This document shows positions 1 through 10,816 of a stretch of 64,000 nt of DNA, piece by piece. The position numbers and the translations under genes are program-made. The notes under the pieces were generated by a model. It did not search any database. It saw only the letters and a program-made list of their open reading frames with translations, and had not been told where the DNA came from. Each line of letters opens with the position of its first letter. Within the stretch, counting starts at the first letter, position 1. Location of the stretch: the NCBI GenBank assembly GCA_012862575.1, contig BLSF01000024.1:188843-252842 (forward strand), written 5' to 3'. The DNA comes from Parietichytrium sp. I65-24A (Eukaryota; Sar; Bigyra; Thraustochytrida; Thraustochytriidae).

Positions 1-3000
1 GCTTGCCAAATTGAATTGCATTCTCCATTGTTCGCAAGTAATTTGCGTCTGTCAATTTGCACACGGCAAGGTCATTTGGCCCCTCCATGTTTCGCAGCCA
101 TCGATTCGCCTGGCCTTGTGGGTCGATCATGAGCGGCCAACGCCTAGAATTGTCGAGAATAATTGCATTCTCGACGCTGTAGTCATCGATTGGAAGGGCA
201 TTGATCTGCCAAGTGCGAATTTTGACGGGGTCTCCAAGGGTGCGAACGAGATTCATTTCCTCCGGACTTGAGCACGGGATTCCCATCTTGATGGCATCCT
301 CGATCCAGGCTCTGGTGATTTCCCTCCTGTAAGTCACGGTGAATGGGCCGAGATACGCAATCACACCTGAACAGACAAGAACATTTCCGATGAGCTTGTC
401 GAGTAGTTCTGTAAGGCTGCTACGCTCGCTATTCCAGCGCACTTTTTCGCCACCGAGGCCAGAAATTAGCTTTTCTGCGCGGTCAAGCTTTGCTTGGCAA
501 TCATTCACTTGTTTTTCTAGATCGTCCTTGCGTTGCTTGCACTGGTCGAGCTGGCTCGCGAGTCCTGCTACTCGATTCTCCACTTTTGTAAGTTCGGCCT
601 GCTTTTCACGCAAGCCTGCCATAACAGTCTCAAACTCTTTCTCCGCTTCTGCAAGGGCGGCACGTTTGGGAGCCACGACTTTTGCGACGCGGTCGTACTC
701 CACCATCGCGCGTACCCAGCAGCACAAGCCATACGCGGCCCTGGATGCTTTTTTGATTTTTTCCGGATCAAACGCATCATCTTCCACGTATGTGGTCACC
801 TTTTGAATGATCTTTGGATCAATATTGTCCTTGTCGTATTCGATGAGAATGTTCAGTAGACGCGGGTCAGAAAGTAAGGACTTCTTCGCGGGTTCCCAAT
901 AGTCGTTTATCTTCTTGTTTTGGTCCGCAGGGTCCTTGATCTTGATTGGTTTCACGCCAAGCATGATACACATCGCTTCCATCACCAACTTGACGCCATC
1001 TGGAGGACTCTTCATAGACTTGACCTCGGTAATGTCATTTTTGCTCAGAGTATTGAGTGCTGCAAGGGCCGAGTCTAGGATTGGCATGGCCTCGGCAAGG
1101 TCTGCTTCGCATTCGTCCTTGATGCCTTTGGCGTGCGTCGCCTTCTCGTTCGCAAAGGCCTCTTCTTTTTTTACGACCTGCGCGATCTTATCAGCTTCAG
1201 TCTGCTCCTTCTCAACGGCCACCATCATCTCCTCCGTTTGCTTCGTAGTGCGCAAAAGCACGGGCTGCAAATCTTGCAGTTCCTTCTGCATGCCAGACAC
1301 TGCATCCTCTGTGAACTGGAGTTTCTCGAGACCAACATGGTAGCGCTTGCGTGCTTGCTCCACCTCGCTTCGCTTTGCAGTGAGCAGGTTCTTAAAGGTA
1401 CTGATGAGCTCCAAAAAGGAGGTCGGAGTCACGTAGTAGTATCGACGAAGTTCCTGCTCAAACCTCTTGGCATAAGTGACGGTACTGACGTGAAACTTTT
1501 TGCAAAGCTCGACGCAAACCTTTTTCAGTGTCGAAGCATCCGACACGGATGGGTCGGCGGGTGAGGCACTCGATGGCTTGTCTGTCTCTTCTTCCATCTG
1601 CGCCGCTCCATTCTCACCAGATGCCTCTTCCGATTTGACCGGCTCCTCCTTCGGCCGTGAGGTTTTTTCAAAGCTTACGCTATCGAGAAATCTTTCCGCG
1701 ACTGAGGTAAGGGCGTCTTGGGGCCACTCAGAGAACCAGTCAATCACACAGCAATTCACAAGTGAAGGAAACTTGCGCAACCTGTTCCTGAACGAATCCC
1801 CGACTGGACTGAAAGCCAGCACGATGTGCAAATTCATTCGAATTCGGTCAACAACAAAAGCCCACAACATTTCGTTCGTTTCAATGTTCCGCCTCTCTGC
1901 TTTAGCGAACGGGCGGGCAAGCTCGCAGATTTCTGCCTTCTCGTCTGCGGCGAGGAGGTTTGGAACTTCTCCTGAATTCAAAAGACTGTTGATGTCTTCG
2001 ACAAATGACTCGTACTTGATCTGAGGGTCGCTGAGCAAAAACACGGTGGACTGACCTTTTCCGCCTGTCATGGAGATCACTTTTCTGAGATCCGCGTACC
2101 AATCTGGAACACCGTAGGTTTTGCTAAGTTCGATCTGATAGACATCAAACCCGTGCATAAAAGCTGCAAGACGGGTTAGTGACTGGCGACCTGAGCCGCC
2201 CACACCAACGAGCAACCCATGACCTCCAGGGATACAGAGAATTCGATGAATGCGGATAGTGTGCTCCAGAGCATACAAGAACATCACCAGTTCCATTGGC
2301 TTTGGAGAAAGTTGATTGAATTGGCGAAGCTTGTCTTCGCAGAGTGCCTTGACGGCGCTAAGGTCGTGGAACTCGTCGTAGGTTGGAGTCGCGGCTTTGC
2401 CAAACAAAATCCTGCGCGCAGTATTCCAGTTTGCTTCGACACGCTTGAAAGAACTCGCTGAAGACTCGCTTGTGTCCGCTTTATCAGCAAACAGTTCCGC
2501 AAAACTTTTGCCAAAGTGTGTCTTGAGCGCAGGCGCGATCATTTCCCCAATGAGCTTGTTCCTGTCTTCGTCGTCGACAAGACGATCCCCGAACACTCGC
2601 AAACTCTCATGTACCCAAAGCCTCGTCAAAAGGTCTGCGTTATCGATAGGTTCAGGCGTAGAACCGTCCTCTGCTGATGCACAGGCTTCCGAGTCCGGCT
2701 TGATGGTCGCCAAAGTCATTCCCTGAATCACTCTGCTGAAATCCCTCAAATTGAACAGGTAGTGTGACTTTGAAGGTGTTGGAAGTAGCTTGGCAATGCT
2801 GGCCTTGTATAAGTCCAGAGTAGCCAAGACTGCTTTATGTCCAGTCGAAAGCAATCGTTCAGGAGCACTCTGCTTTGTTCCTAGGTACCACTCCATCAAG
2901 TTGCCAAATATCCTGATAAGGGTAGAGTCTTCCGCCTCAGCCACCCCGACGATATGGAAGTGCCTTGCGAATCGCGGAGAAATTGAATTTCTACCTCCGC

Positions 3001-6000
3001 CCGGTGGACCCATTGCACCAACCATTTGACAACCTTCGATGTGCTTGAAAGTAAGGTCTTTCATATCATACCATCCGCCGTACTTCAAGAATTGCCTCAA
3101 AAGTTCCAGCGGAGGCTGAGCGCCATACGTTTCGGGCTTTGGCATGTTGACGTCGTCGAGGAAAACCACAAGCTTCTTCCCTGCGGCTGGCCCAAAGACG
3201 CCTTTCTTCCTACGATCGAGTCTGGAGTCAACGATGCTCTGCACTTGCTGAGTGCTAGTCTGAGCAGAAAATCCAACCATCAAGACACCAAATTTATCTT
3301 GGTCGAGGCTGTGAAGCAAGTGCTGGTTCACATAGGCAGACTTGCCCGTTCCGGTGGGACCAACCAACAAGAACGAGTACTGACTCCTTACGGCGAGGTC
3401 GAGGAGAAATGTGTAACGAGCTGTGTCCTTGGTTGGGACAATTATGGAGTTGAACAGCTCGTTTGGTCCAATGTACGGCTTTGCGTCGACCAAGAGATCC
3501 CATTTCTTCCACATTGTATTTGTGCTGACACCATCTCCCGGGGACACGAAGAAATCGTAGACGAGGCCATCATTTGGGAAAGATTTGGTAATCTGCACAT
3601 TATCGTTCTCCGTGCCACTCTTCGCGAGCTCCTCACGGAGCGCAGCATCAAAATGAAAGCGGCTTTGACCATCCGCGCTACCTCCGATGGTCCAAACTAC
3701 CGAAAACAGAAACAACGACTCCAAGGTCTGTTTGTCGATTGCACTTCCCAGAAAGGAAGAGCGTCGACGGGCTTCCCTCTTTCCAGAGCGACTCATGCGA
3801 CGACTTTTGCTCGTAGATTTTATGCTGTCGTATTTTGAACTGCCTCCGTCGGCGCCATCTGCTTTTGACTTGTTCGACGCCGTGGCGATCCTGGTCAACT
3901 CGTCCTTAATCATAGCTCCAAGCACTTTTGTCAAACTCCGCACAAGCATCATTCCCGTGGTTGGGGTGATCTCCACGACCGACTTCCGAACAATGTCCAG
4001 GGCTGGGTCAACTATTGCTTCAAATAAGAGTCGAAGATGGGCTGCCGCCTCTTCCGGGAGCACAAGAGTTTTGAACCATGAGTCCACAAGTGGTCTCCAA
4101 CCGAGCTTTTCGGGTTGCATGTACACCATTCCGCACCTCGAAACTGTTGCGGGAGACGCAACTGCGAGATCCATTGGCTCAAAGATCATATTCATGTATT
4201 CCGACATGGCGATGATTTCTCCGCTCATCAGGCAAAGCTTTTTATTGTCATCGAGCACCGTGTTGAGATTTTCGATCCAAACTGCATCGACTGGCCCATC
4301 AAAAAGCACCCACTTTCTACGCATGTCAGTTGCTTTAGATGCGTCACGGTATGTTTTTGCCAAAATCCCATCGGACCACTCGTGCGAGACAGGGTCAAAA
4401 CAGCCGTACAGTTGACCCATTCCGACAGCTTTTGGATTCATTTGGTAGACATCCGTAGCAAGCTCATGATCGCCAAGCTTGCACGGCATTTGCTTGCGCT
4501 CCTGAAGCTCCGTGAGTGCTCCTTGCAAAACTTTCCACGACATTGTTTTACCCCCCAAAGGTGGACCCACGATCATTAGGCCATGACGAACAATAAGCAT
4601 CTCGTACAATTGAATAACTTTCTCCAAAAATGAGGGCACGGGCTCGATTTGCAGCTCGCTGATGGTTCCTTTCGCAGCATCCAGAAGATGGGCGTAATCT
4701 GGCGAGGGAACTGTTATTCCAGGGAACAGGTCTGAGATAATTCCTTGGAACAAAGGAATGTCCTCCGAGATAAACTTCGCAAGGTTAACATCGCAGATTG
4801 ATCGCAGAACTATGACGCCTTCGTTCTCATCCGGGAACTGGCGCTTGAGAGCGCCGGCGGCTGTCAAAACGCTGATGACCGCGCGCATTCCATAGTCGTA
4901 GTGGTCTTGCGAGGACAGCTGCTCGCTACACAACTTGTACGTGGTCACGATCTTATTGGCCAAGCTCCGAGAGTCAGAGTATCCATAACTGAAAAGAATG
5001 ATCTCTGCAATCATGCTGTAGTCCGGCACCATCATCGCTACCGTGCGAAAGAGTGCTTTGAGATTGTCGGGAAGCTCGGAACGTCCCGCATACCCGGGAT
5101 TCATTGTGATGAAAACGTTGGCTGTCCACCTCAACTTGATGTGGGTTCCTTCAAAGTCAAAATCGTGTACCCGTGCGGCGATCGCTTGTTGAATACTCGA
5201 AATTTGCTGAGCAATCACGGAAAGCACCTCCAGTTCAATCCGATTAAACTCATCAAAGCAAGCCCAGGCACCGCTCGAAGCCAAACCTTTGAAAAACTTT
5301 GCCATGGCCAAATAGTCTAAGCCATCAGAGCAGTTAAACACAACACACTGGCGAGCGAGAGCCTTGGCTAAATCTTTTGTTGTCTCTGTTTTTCCGGTTC
5401 CCGCAGGACCTTCTGGGGCGCCACCGTATTGAAGGTGCAGCGCACCCATCAGGGTTCGGTAGCACCTATCAGTGAGAGGCGTGATGACAAGCCTTGAGGA
5501 GTTTCCCAGGTACTCGTATCCATACTCCAGTTCAGAGGCAATGATTTTGACGTTCAAGGTGTCCTCCTCCCAGTAGTACCGCAATTGGCTTGTCCAGTCA
5601 AAATCATATTTGGATTGCACTTGGAGGTCGCAAAGTTGTCTTGTGACGTCTCTGGCGTGGACGTCAATTACCGCAAGAGCAGAAAGGGTTGCACGCTCAA
5701 GCTTGGATAAATTGCCTCTCACGAGCTTCACCAAACCGTCAAGCTGAGAACACAGTTTATCTACATACTCTTCCAGACCTTTTGTGCCACGAACGCCAAG
5801 GACCTGCTCCACTTCACGGGTCCAGAAAGTGGAGCCCACGGCGATGACACACTGACCGGGCCAGTTAAGAATCCATCGGTCACGTGGTTTCGATGGGTAG
5901 TCCGCCAGTGCCTGCTTTGTCATCATCTTGACAGTGCGGCACATTTCGTCTTCAAGCTGCAGTAGCCATTTCTCGACCGCTCCCTTGGCTTCTTCAGGAG

Positions 6001-9000
6001 CAATCGTCGAAGTCAGCTTGACGTGTTCCTGCTCAGAGCTGACCATATGGGTGATAATATTTTCTGATCCAGCGCCTTTGAATTTGAGCGCTTTTATACC
6101 TTCGAAACACTTTTTTAAGAAAGGTTGCACTCGTGTCGGATCCTTGGTCTCCGCCAAAATTTCCAAGAGCTCGTCATTCGAGAGGAAAAAGAAGCGGGAA
6201 AAGTATAGCCTCTTGGTTTCCAGGTACAGGGCCAGGCCTTTGTTGATCTCGTCCAAGTCAACGTTGAGTTCCTCGAAGGTTTCCTTCAATTTGTCAATTT
6301 TGGCCACTACAATGCATTTAGGATTCGAGTGAACCGATTGCATCACCTCGCGCCACGTTCTAGCAACCTTCTGAAACTTGCCACCTTCAGTCGGCATTTG
6401 CTTCATGATGTCTTCCGAGCTGAAGATAGGGTCCAGATACATCCAAGTGGCTTGCACTTTCAGCCACGCGTCAATCAAGCCTTGAGTGTACAGCAAAAAT
6501 GTCTCCCAAGACTGCATTTGATTGTCCACAAACTTGCAGAATGGGGAACCTCGCATCGTTTGAGTTTTTACGATATGATCATCGAGCAAAGTTTGCAACT
6601 CCTCAACGTTGGTACCTTGCAAGACATAGGTTCCTGTGTCTCTGTAGGCCTGCGAGGTGTACTCAAGACTTTGCCACTCGGCGGTCATCTTCGCGAGGGC
6701 CTTTTCGATTGACAACTCTTTGGCGGCACCTTCTGAAATTTGTTCCAGTTTCTCCAAATGCTGATGCACATCGAGCTCGATGAGCCTTGTAAGGCTGAGT
6801 TCATCGTCAGGTGACACAGGAAAGCCAAGCTCATCAGACATTTGAGACCAGTGACGCTCTCGCAGTCCATCGTTTGACATTGCTGCAATGAGAGGGAGCT
6901 GTGTTTTGAATTCATCAAGCCTGGCTTTGATACTATCCGCGCATGACGAAGCGGCAGGACTAACTTCTCTGAATGATTCAGTAAGTTTGACAGCTTGCCG
7001 AAACATGTTGGACACCTCGCGCTCGACCTCCTCCGCCTCCAGCGTGAAAATGACCCCATGATTCCACCGGTGGTATTGCTTTTGAAATCGGTCCGCCATT
7101 TTCCACAAAGACTCATAGGGCTCGAGAGCGCTTTCTACGTTCTTGAGCCGTTTGAATTCAGTGTGAACAAGACCCAACCTTTCTTCTTCTTCGTTCAACG
7201 CAAAGGCTCGCTGCTTTGCGGTCTCTATCTGATCCCTGGTGCTTTCCACTGCTCTAAGTTGGCTCTTTGTGTATCGCATGTCTCCCTTCTCTTTCATGTC
7301 CTCCACCATGGTCTCGATGGAGCCCAGTTCTTCATTAAAGGTATCCCGGTCCATCTTAAACTGTGCCTCCAATTTGTCTCGTTCTCTACGCAATTGATTC
7401 TGGGCGTCCTCGACAATGCGGTCGATCTTTCGAACCCAGGAAAATGTGACGCCCATTGGCTTCAAAAGATCCGCTCCAACATGCATCTTGTTTTTCAAGA
7501 GGAAGCCAAGCCTTTCTTCGATAGCAGAAACATCTCGAAGCAAATTCTCAAGCTCGGTCTCCTGAAACTCGAGAACGTACTGCTCGGCTTCAACGAGCTC
7601 CACGGAATCCTCTGGTTTCTTCACCAATACATTTGTCGCAGCTGTGAAAGCCTTGCAAACGATCAAATTACGATGGATGTTCTCCTGGGCGACGTGCTGC
7701 AGAACCATACGCGTGAGGTCTTCAGAGCTTTTGAACAAAACGTCGTTCAGATGTGAGCACTTGATCGTCTGAATCCCAAGCGTCACTTCGTCTTCAGTCT
7801 CGCGCCGCAATTTTTGGCTCAAAGAGTTGTACTGATCTATCTTACCCTGGAGGTTCTTAAGTGGCTGCTCGTTTGCAAGAAAAGTGGCGAGTAACTCTTT
7901 CTCGTTCAGAAGATAGCGGTACACCTCGTAGTCCGCGATGATTTGCTGGCACAACACATCGCTATCGTTGATAATTGCGTTGATTCGTTTTCGAATATTT
8001 GCGATGGCCTCTTCGTTGGTGGAAATGACAGTCACGTAAGCATTCTTTTGGGCAAAAGCTGTACCATACTCGTCCTCGTCCTCCTCGATGTGAGTCAGAT
8101 CTCCAGCTGTAGGTAGCCCGCTTTCACCAGCATCTTTGTTGTCATCGAGAAAACTCAGCGTCATTCCGATTCCTGCGCGCTCAATACGAACAACACGGTT
8201 CATGCATGTGGAGACAAATTCAATGACTCCTTCGACGACTTCCTGCACCTTTGCGCTAGATGTCTCAAAGGAGATGATGTTCTCCTCGGTATCCAAGTCT
8301 TCGCTGATTCGGAGGGAGTTGGTGAAAACGGAGCGCAGACTTTTCGTGACAGGAGTGGAATACGCGGCAGACTCCCCTGTTTCGTCAGCCTTGGCTTCAG
8401 AGATATTGATGCGGGCGAAGAAGCTCTCCAAACTCTGGAGCGACCTCATCACCAAATCACGAATTTGGCGAGCCATGAGTGTTGCTGCGCTTTCAAACAA
8501 TGCCTGCAATGTGGATTGCGAGAGACCAGCAAGTGTAGAGTCTTCCGAACTAGCGTCATCAGAAAAAAACTTGACGGCTGCGGGTTGCCACTGGTGCAAC
8601 AGCTTCTCGCGGACTTGCTTGGCGTGTTCAATCTGAGATTCGGCAAAGTCCTCCAGCTTTTGCGGGCTCCAGCTACTCTTGATGGCATCTTCATTGGTTT
8701 CTGGAACGCTGATGAAGAGGGAGTCTTCAAAGTTTCCCCACAACTCCAGCAGGCGGCCAATCAAAGGGTGCGTGAGATTTAATTTGTGCGAGAGCGAACT
8801 CCGCGCGCTAATAAAAGATGTCCGCCAATAATCTGGTGCGCAAAAGATGGCCCTCTCTGCTCCCCAGCCCCAGTCGAGCGCTTGACATCCGTCTGGAATG
8901 AAGGTGAATCCGAGCCGATCTCGCTCTTCCTTCCTCTTCAGGACATAGTCGACGGTGGCTTTCCTGACCGAACACTTGTAATCTTCTTCGACCTCCACTG

Positions 9001-10816
9001 TAATAGACCTCAAGAGCTCCTGCACGCTCGAAGATTTCGCACCATTCCTCTCGGAGGAAGCTCTGGCCAGCTCCGCCTCGTCTTCCTCCATTATGCACGA
9101 GGCCCCATCATCGTCCGGCCCGTTATCTCCACTCGTACCATCCGCATCCGCATTCGCATCCGCATCCTCGCCCTCTCCTTTTGAGGAGCCCATGGGTAAT
9201 TCCGCAATCTTATCCTGGGTTCCATTTGGAACTGGCAAGAGCTTGGCGACGTTGTGAAGCCAGGCTTGGCGAAAGGGAGCAATTTCTTGTGCGGGAACTC
9301 CGTTGTTGACATACCAAGCGTACCTCTCAATGAGAGCAAGGTGTTCCTCGTGCTCCTTGGACATCTTAGAGGGTGAATCTTCCATGCACCTCTCTATACC
9401 TCCTGGCCCCTCCCGTTTTCTTTGTTTGCTCTGATGAAAACTGTTAGCTTGTTCTAACAGGCTCTTTTGGGCGATGTGATCCAGACCTTTCCCTAGTCGA
9501 CGTTTTCTCTGCCTTTCGTCTCGGAGCTTGGAGTCCATGGCCTCTGCTTTGGCATTATATGGAAGGCGGTGCGGTAACGCTTCGCGAGGGGATTCTCTGG
9601 GCGTGGGAACATGGATATCAACAAGACCGACAACCCCGTCATAAGCCGCGCCACTCCCGGTTGATTTGGAGTTAGGCACTGGCTTAATTTGAATAGAGCT
9701 TGTCTGCGAATTGATAGATAAAGCTTGCGCCTGCGGCGAAAAGTTACTCGCAATAGTATCGGTCAACAGGCCTTCTTCCTGAGTGCCAGAGACGTTGACG
9801 GAAGCCTTCGTGCGCGCATACTGGTTTAATAATTGTGGATATCTCCGCTCCAGCTCAATAGATGTAACGAGTCGCTGAAGGCTCTTATCCCGCTCCATGG
9901 CCAAGAGAGGCACCGATGGACCGTTCCCTTCTTTGCTCTCCAGCACATGTGCGCGAGAATACCTCCTAGCTCTTGATGGAGTAGCATTATCATTGAAGCT
10001 CCCATCTGGGTACCACACAGTTTGAATGTTGGCAAAGACAGCGGAAGAACTCCGTCTCGGTGTTCGGTTCTGTCGGTTTGGAGATTCCCCTTTCCCGCTA
10101 CAAGCTTTGTCGAAAATTGGCGGCCTTGGAATCATGAGGACAGAAGGCGCCATTTTATTCTTCTTTGCCGATATCGTCCCGGACTCGTTGCTACTCCTGG
10201 CAGATAAACAACCGGTCTCCAGAGACGCTCTCGCTTCGATCCCGTCTTCGCTGCGCTCGCGAGCGGAAGATGTGACTGAGCTCTGCTCCCGGATTCGGAA
10301 CTGCAAGCGAACGACTCTCTGATTGGCAATAAGCGAGGCAAAGCCAAGGTCCAATTCTACCGTTTCCCCGGAACTGGCGTCGAATCCAAACCCATGAAAT
10401 ATCGCGTGGCACACAGCTTGCGCCATTTCACCAGCCTCACCGTCGCTGAGATCCGAGTTGTTGTTAAGCCATCTTTTACCGCCTGCCACAAAGTCCAGCC
10501 GCGCCGCTGCCAGCCCTTTCTCAACTGCACCATCGCCATTCACGACTTGGCCCACTTTCTCTTCATCTGCTTTCGCGAGCCCCCAGGTCTCCAGGAACCC
10601 GAACGCGGGCAGAAATGCCGGCAGGATGAGCTGCATTTTGGTGCCTTCTTTGAAGGCCACAAGTCCGGCTTCCGGAACTACGAATGGCACGCTAGCCAGG
10701 AAATTTTGCTGCATCCATGAACGCACGCCACGCCATACTGCGTCTGCTTGGTCCTTGCTCACACCTGCGCATTCTCCGTCTCTCGCCACCCACTTGAACA
10801 TATCTTCCACGTCCAT
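1..10816 (-). CDS. Axonemal inner-arm dynein heavy chain with N-terminal HU-like (CCDC81-type) region; 3' end outside window
   Basis: ATP-driven motor of the ciliary axoneme. The frame is open without a stop from ATG 10814-10816 to the window edge, about 3605 codons with no intron. Visible parts: HU-like pair (residues ~1-75 and ~120-175), disordered basic linker (~230-580), dynein tail and linker (~590-1750), AAA1 P-loop GPAGTGKT (~1802) with Walker B CFDEFNRIELEVLSV, AAA2 P-loop GPPLGGKT (~2084), AAA3 GPTGTGKS (~2487), AAA4 GVGGSGRQS (~2869), stalk coiled coils with the microtubule-binding tip (~3136-3460), and the start of AAA5 (~3478). Signatures such as PIFSSEDIMKQMP and GEVPNLLAADEK resemble the single-headed DNAH3/7/12 group. 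The P-loop of AAA1 normally lies near residue 1350 in that group, so the N-terminus is about 450 residues longer than usual. AAA6 and the C-terminal domain are off-window. No other in-frame ATG lies upstream before a stop near 10955. The dynein call is secure; the subclass and HU assignment are less so. Confidence 0.95.
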   Translation of the reverse strand, partial: MDVEDMFKWVARDGECAGVSKDQADAVWRGVRSWMQQNFLASVPFVVPEAGLVAFKEGTKMQLILPAFLPAFGFLETWGLAKADEEKVGQVVNGDGAVEKGLAAARLDFVAGGKRWLNNNSDLSDGEAGEMAQAVCHAIFHGFGFDASSGETVELDLGFASLIANQRVVRLQFRIREQSSVTSSARERSEDGIEARASLETGCLSARSSNESGTISAKKNKMAPSVLMIPRPPIFDKACSGKGESPNRQNRTPRRSSSAVFANIQTVWYPDGSFNDNATPSRARRYSRAHVLESKEGNGPSVPLLAMERDKSLQRLVTSIELERRYPQLLNQYARTKASVNVSGTQEEGLLTDTIASNFSPQAQALSINSQTSSIQIKPVPNSKSTGSGAAYDGVVGLVDIHVPTPRESPREALPHRLPYNAKAEAMDSKLRDERQRKRRLGKGLDHIAQKSLLEQANSFHQSKQRKREGPGGIERCMEDSPSKMSKEHEEHLALIERYAWYVNNGVPAQEIAPFRQAWLHNVAKLLPVPNGTQDKIAELPMGSSKGEGEDADANADADGTSGDNGPDDDGASCIMEEDEAELARASSERNGAKSSSVQELLRSITVEVEEDYKCSVRKATVDYVLKRKEERDRLGFTFIPDGCQALDWGWGAERAIFCAPDYWRTSFISARSSLSHKLNLTHPLIGRLLELWGNFEDSLFISVPETNEDAIKSSWSPQKLEDFAESQIEHAKQVREKLLHQWQPAAVKFFSDDASSEDSTLAGLSQSTLQALFESAATLMARQIRDLVMRSLQSLESFFARINISEAKADETGESAAYSTPVTKSLRSVFTNSLRISEDLDTEENIISFETSSAKVQEVVEGVIEFVSTCMNRVVRIERAGIGMTLSFLDDNKDAGESGLPTAGDLTHIEEDEDEYGTAFAQKNAYVTVISTNEEAIANIRKRINAIINDSDVLCQQIIADYEVYRYLLNEKELLATFLANEQPLKNLQGKIDQYNSLSQKLRRETEDEVTLGIQTIKCSHLNDVLFKSSEDLTRMVLQHVAQENIHRNLIVCKAFTAATNVLVKKPEDSVELVEAEQYVLEFQETELENLLRDVSAIEERLGFLLKNKMHVGADLLKPMGVTFSWVRKIDRIVEDAQNQLRRERDKLEAQFKMDRDTFNEELGSIETMVEDMKEKGDMRYTKSQLRAVESTRDQIETAKQRAFALNEEEERLGLVHTEFKRLKNVESALEPYESLWKMADRFQKQYHRWNHGVIFTLEAEEVEREVSNMFRQAVKLTESFREVSPAASSCADSIKARLDEFKTQLPLIAAMSNDGLRERHWSQMSDELGFPVSPDDELSLTRLIELDVHQHLEKLEQISEGAAKELSIEKALAKMTAEWQSLEYTSQAYRDTGTYVLQGTNVEELQTLLDDHIVKTQTMRGSPFCKFVDNQMQSWETFLLYTQGLIDAWLKVQATWMYLDPIFSSEDIMKQMPTEGGKFQKVARTWREVMQSVHSNPKCIVVAKIDKLKETFEELNVDLDEINKGLALYLETKRLYFSRFFFLSNDELLEILAETKDPTRVQPFLKKCFEGIKALKFKGAGSENIITHMVSSEQEHVKLTSTIAPEEAKGAVEKWLLQLEDEMCRTVKMMTKQALADYPSKPRDRWILNWPGQCVIAVGSTFWTREVEQVLGVRGTKGLEEYVDKLCSQLDGLVKLVRGNLSKLERATLSALAVIDVHARDVTRQLCDLQVQSKYDFDWTSQLRYYWEEDTLNVKIIASELEYGYEYLGNSSRLVITPLTDRCYRTLMGALHLQYGGAPEGPAGTGKTETTKDLAKALARQCVVFNCSDGLDYLAMAKFFKGLASSGAWACFDEFNRIELEVLSVIAQQISSIQQAIAARVHDFDFEGTHIKLRWTANVFITMNPGYAGRSELPDNLKALFRTVAMMVPDYSMIAEIILFSYGYSDSRSLANKIVTTYKLCSEQLSSQDHYDYGMRAVISVLTAAGALKRQFPDENEGVIVLRSICDVNLAKFISEDIPLFQGIISDLFPGITVPSPDYAHLLDAAKGTISELQIEPVPSFLEKVIQLYEMLIVRHGLMIVGPPLGGKTMSWKVLQGALTELQERKQMPCKLGDHELATDVYQMNPKAVGMGQLYGCFDPVSHEWSDGILAKTYRDASKATDMRRKWVLFDGPVDAVWIENLNTVLDDNKKLCLMSGEIIAMSEYMNMIFEPMDLAVASPATVSRCGMVYMQPEKLGWRPLVDSWFKTLVLPEEAAAHLRLLFEAIVDPALDIVRKSVVEITPTTGMMLVRSLTKVLGAMIKDELTRIATASNKSKADGADGGSSKYDSIKSTSKSRRMSRSGKREARRRSSFLGSAIDKQTLESLFLFSVVWTIGGSADGQSRFHFDAALREELAKSGTENDNVQITKSFPNDGLVYDFFVSPGDGVSTNTMWKKWDLLVDAKPYIGPNELFNSIIVPTKDTARYTFLLDLAVRSQYSFLLVGPTGTGKSAYVNQHLLHSLDQDKFGVLMVGFSAQTSTQQVQSIVDSRLDRRKKGVFGPAAGKKLVVFLDDVNMPKPETYGAQPPLELLRQFLKYGGWYDMKDLTFKHIEGCQMVGAMGPPGGGRNSISPRFARHFHIVGVAEAEDSTLIRIFGNLMEWYLGTKQSAPERLLSTGHKAVLATLDLYKASIAKLLPTPSKSHYLFNLRDFSRVIQGMTLATIKPDSEACASAEDGSTPEPIDNADLLTRLWVHESLRVFGDRLVDDEDRNKLIGEMIAPALKTHFGKSFAELFADKADTSESSASSFKRVEANWNTARRILFGKAATPTYDEFHDLSAVKALCEDKLRQFNQLSPKPMELVMFLYALEHTIRIHRILCIPGGHGLLVGVGGSGRQSLTRLAAFMHGFDVYQIELSKTYGVPDWYADLRKVISMTGGKGQSTVFLLSDPQIKYESFVEDINSLLNSGEVPNLLAADEKAEICELARPFAKAERRNIETNEMLWAFVVDRIRMNLHIVLAFSPVGDSFRNRLRKFPSLVNCCVIDWFSEWPQDALTSVAERFLDSVSFEKTSRPKEEPVKSEEASGENGAAQMEEETDKPSSASPADPSVSDASTLKKVCVELCKKFHVSTVTYAKRFEQELRRYYYVTPTSFLELISTFKNLLTAKRSEVEQARKRYHVGLEKLQFTEDAVSGMQKELQDLQPVLLRTTKQTEEMMVAVEKEQTEADKIAQVVKKEEAFANEKATHAKGIKDECEADLAEAMPILDSALAALNTLSKNDITEVKSMKSPPDGVKLVMEAMCIMLGVKPIKIKDPADQNKKINDYWEPAKKSLLSDPRLLNILIEYDKDNIDPKIIQKVTTYVEDDAFDPEKIKKASRAAYGLCCWVRAMVEYDRVAKVVAPKRAALAEAEKEFETVMAGLREKQAELTKVENRVAGLASQLDQCKQRKDDLEKQVNDCQAKLDRAEKLISGLGGEKVRWNSERSSLTELLDKLIGNVLVCSGVIAYLGPFTVTYRREITRAWIEDAIKMGIPCSSPEEMNLVRTLGDPVKIRTWQINALPIDDYSVENAIILDNSRRWPLMIDPQGQANRWLRNMEGPNDLAVCKLTDANYLRTMENAIQFGK

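Noticed and set aside
3026-3838. 270-codon plus-strand frame antisense to dynein
   Set aside because: The minus strand here encodes conserved AAA2-AAA3 dynein sequence; the plus frame has no domain and is an antisense shadow, as is the frame at 6995-7756.
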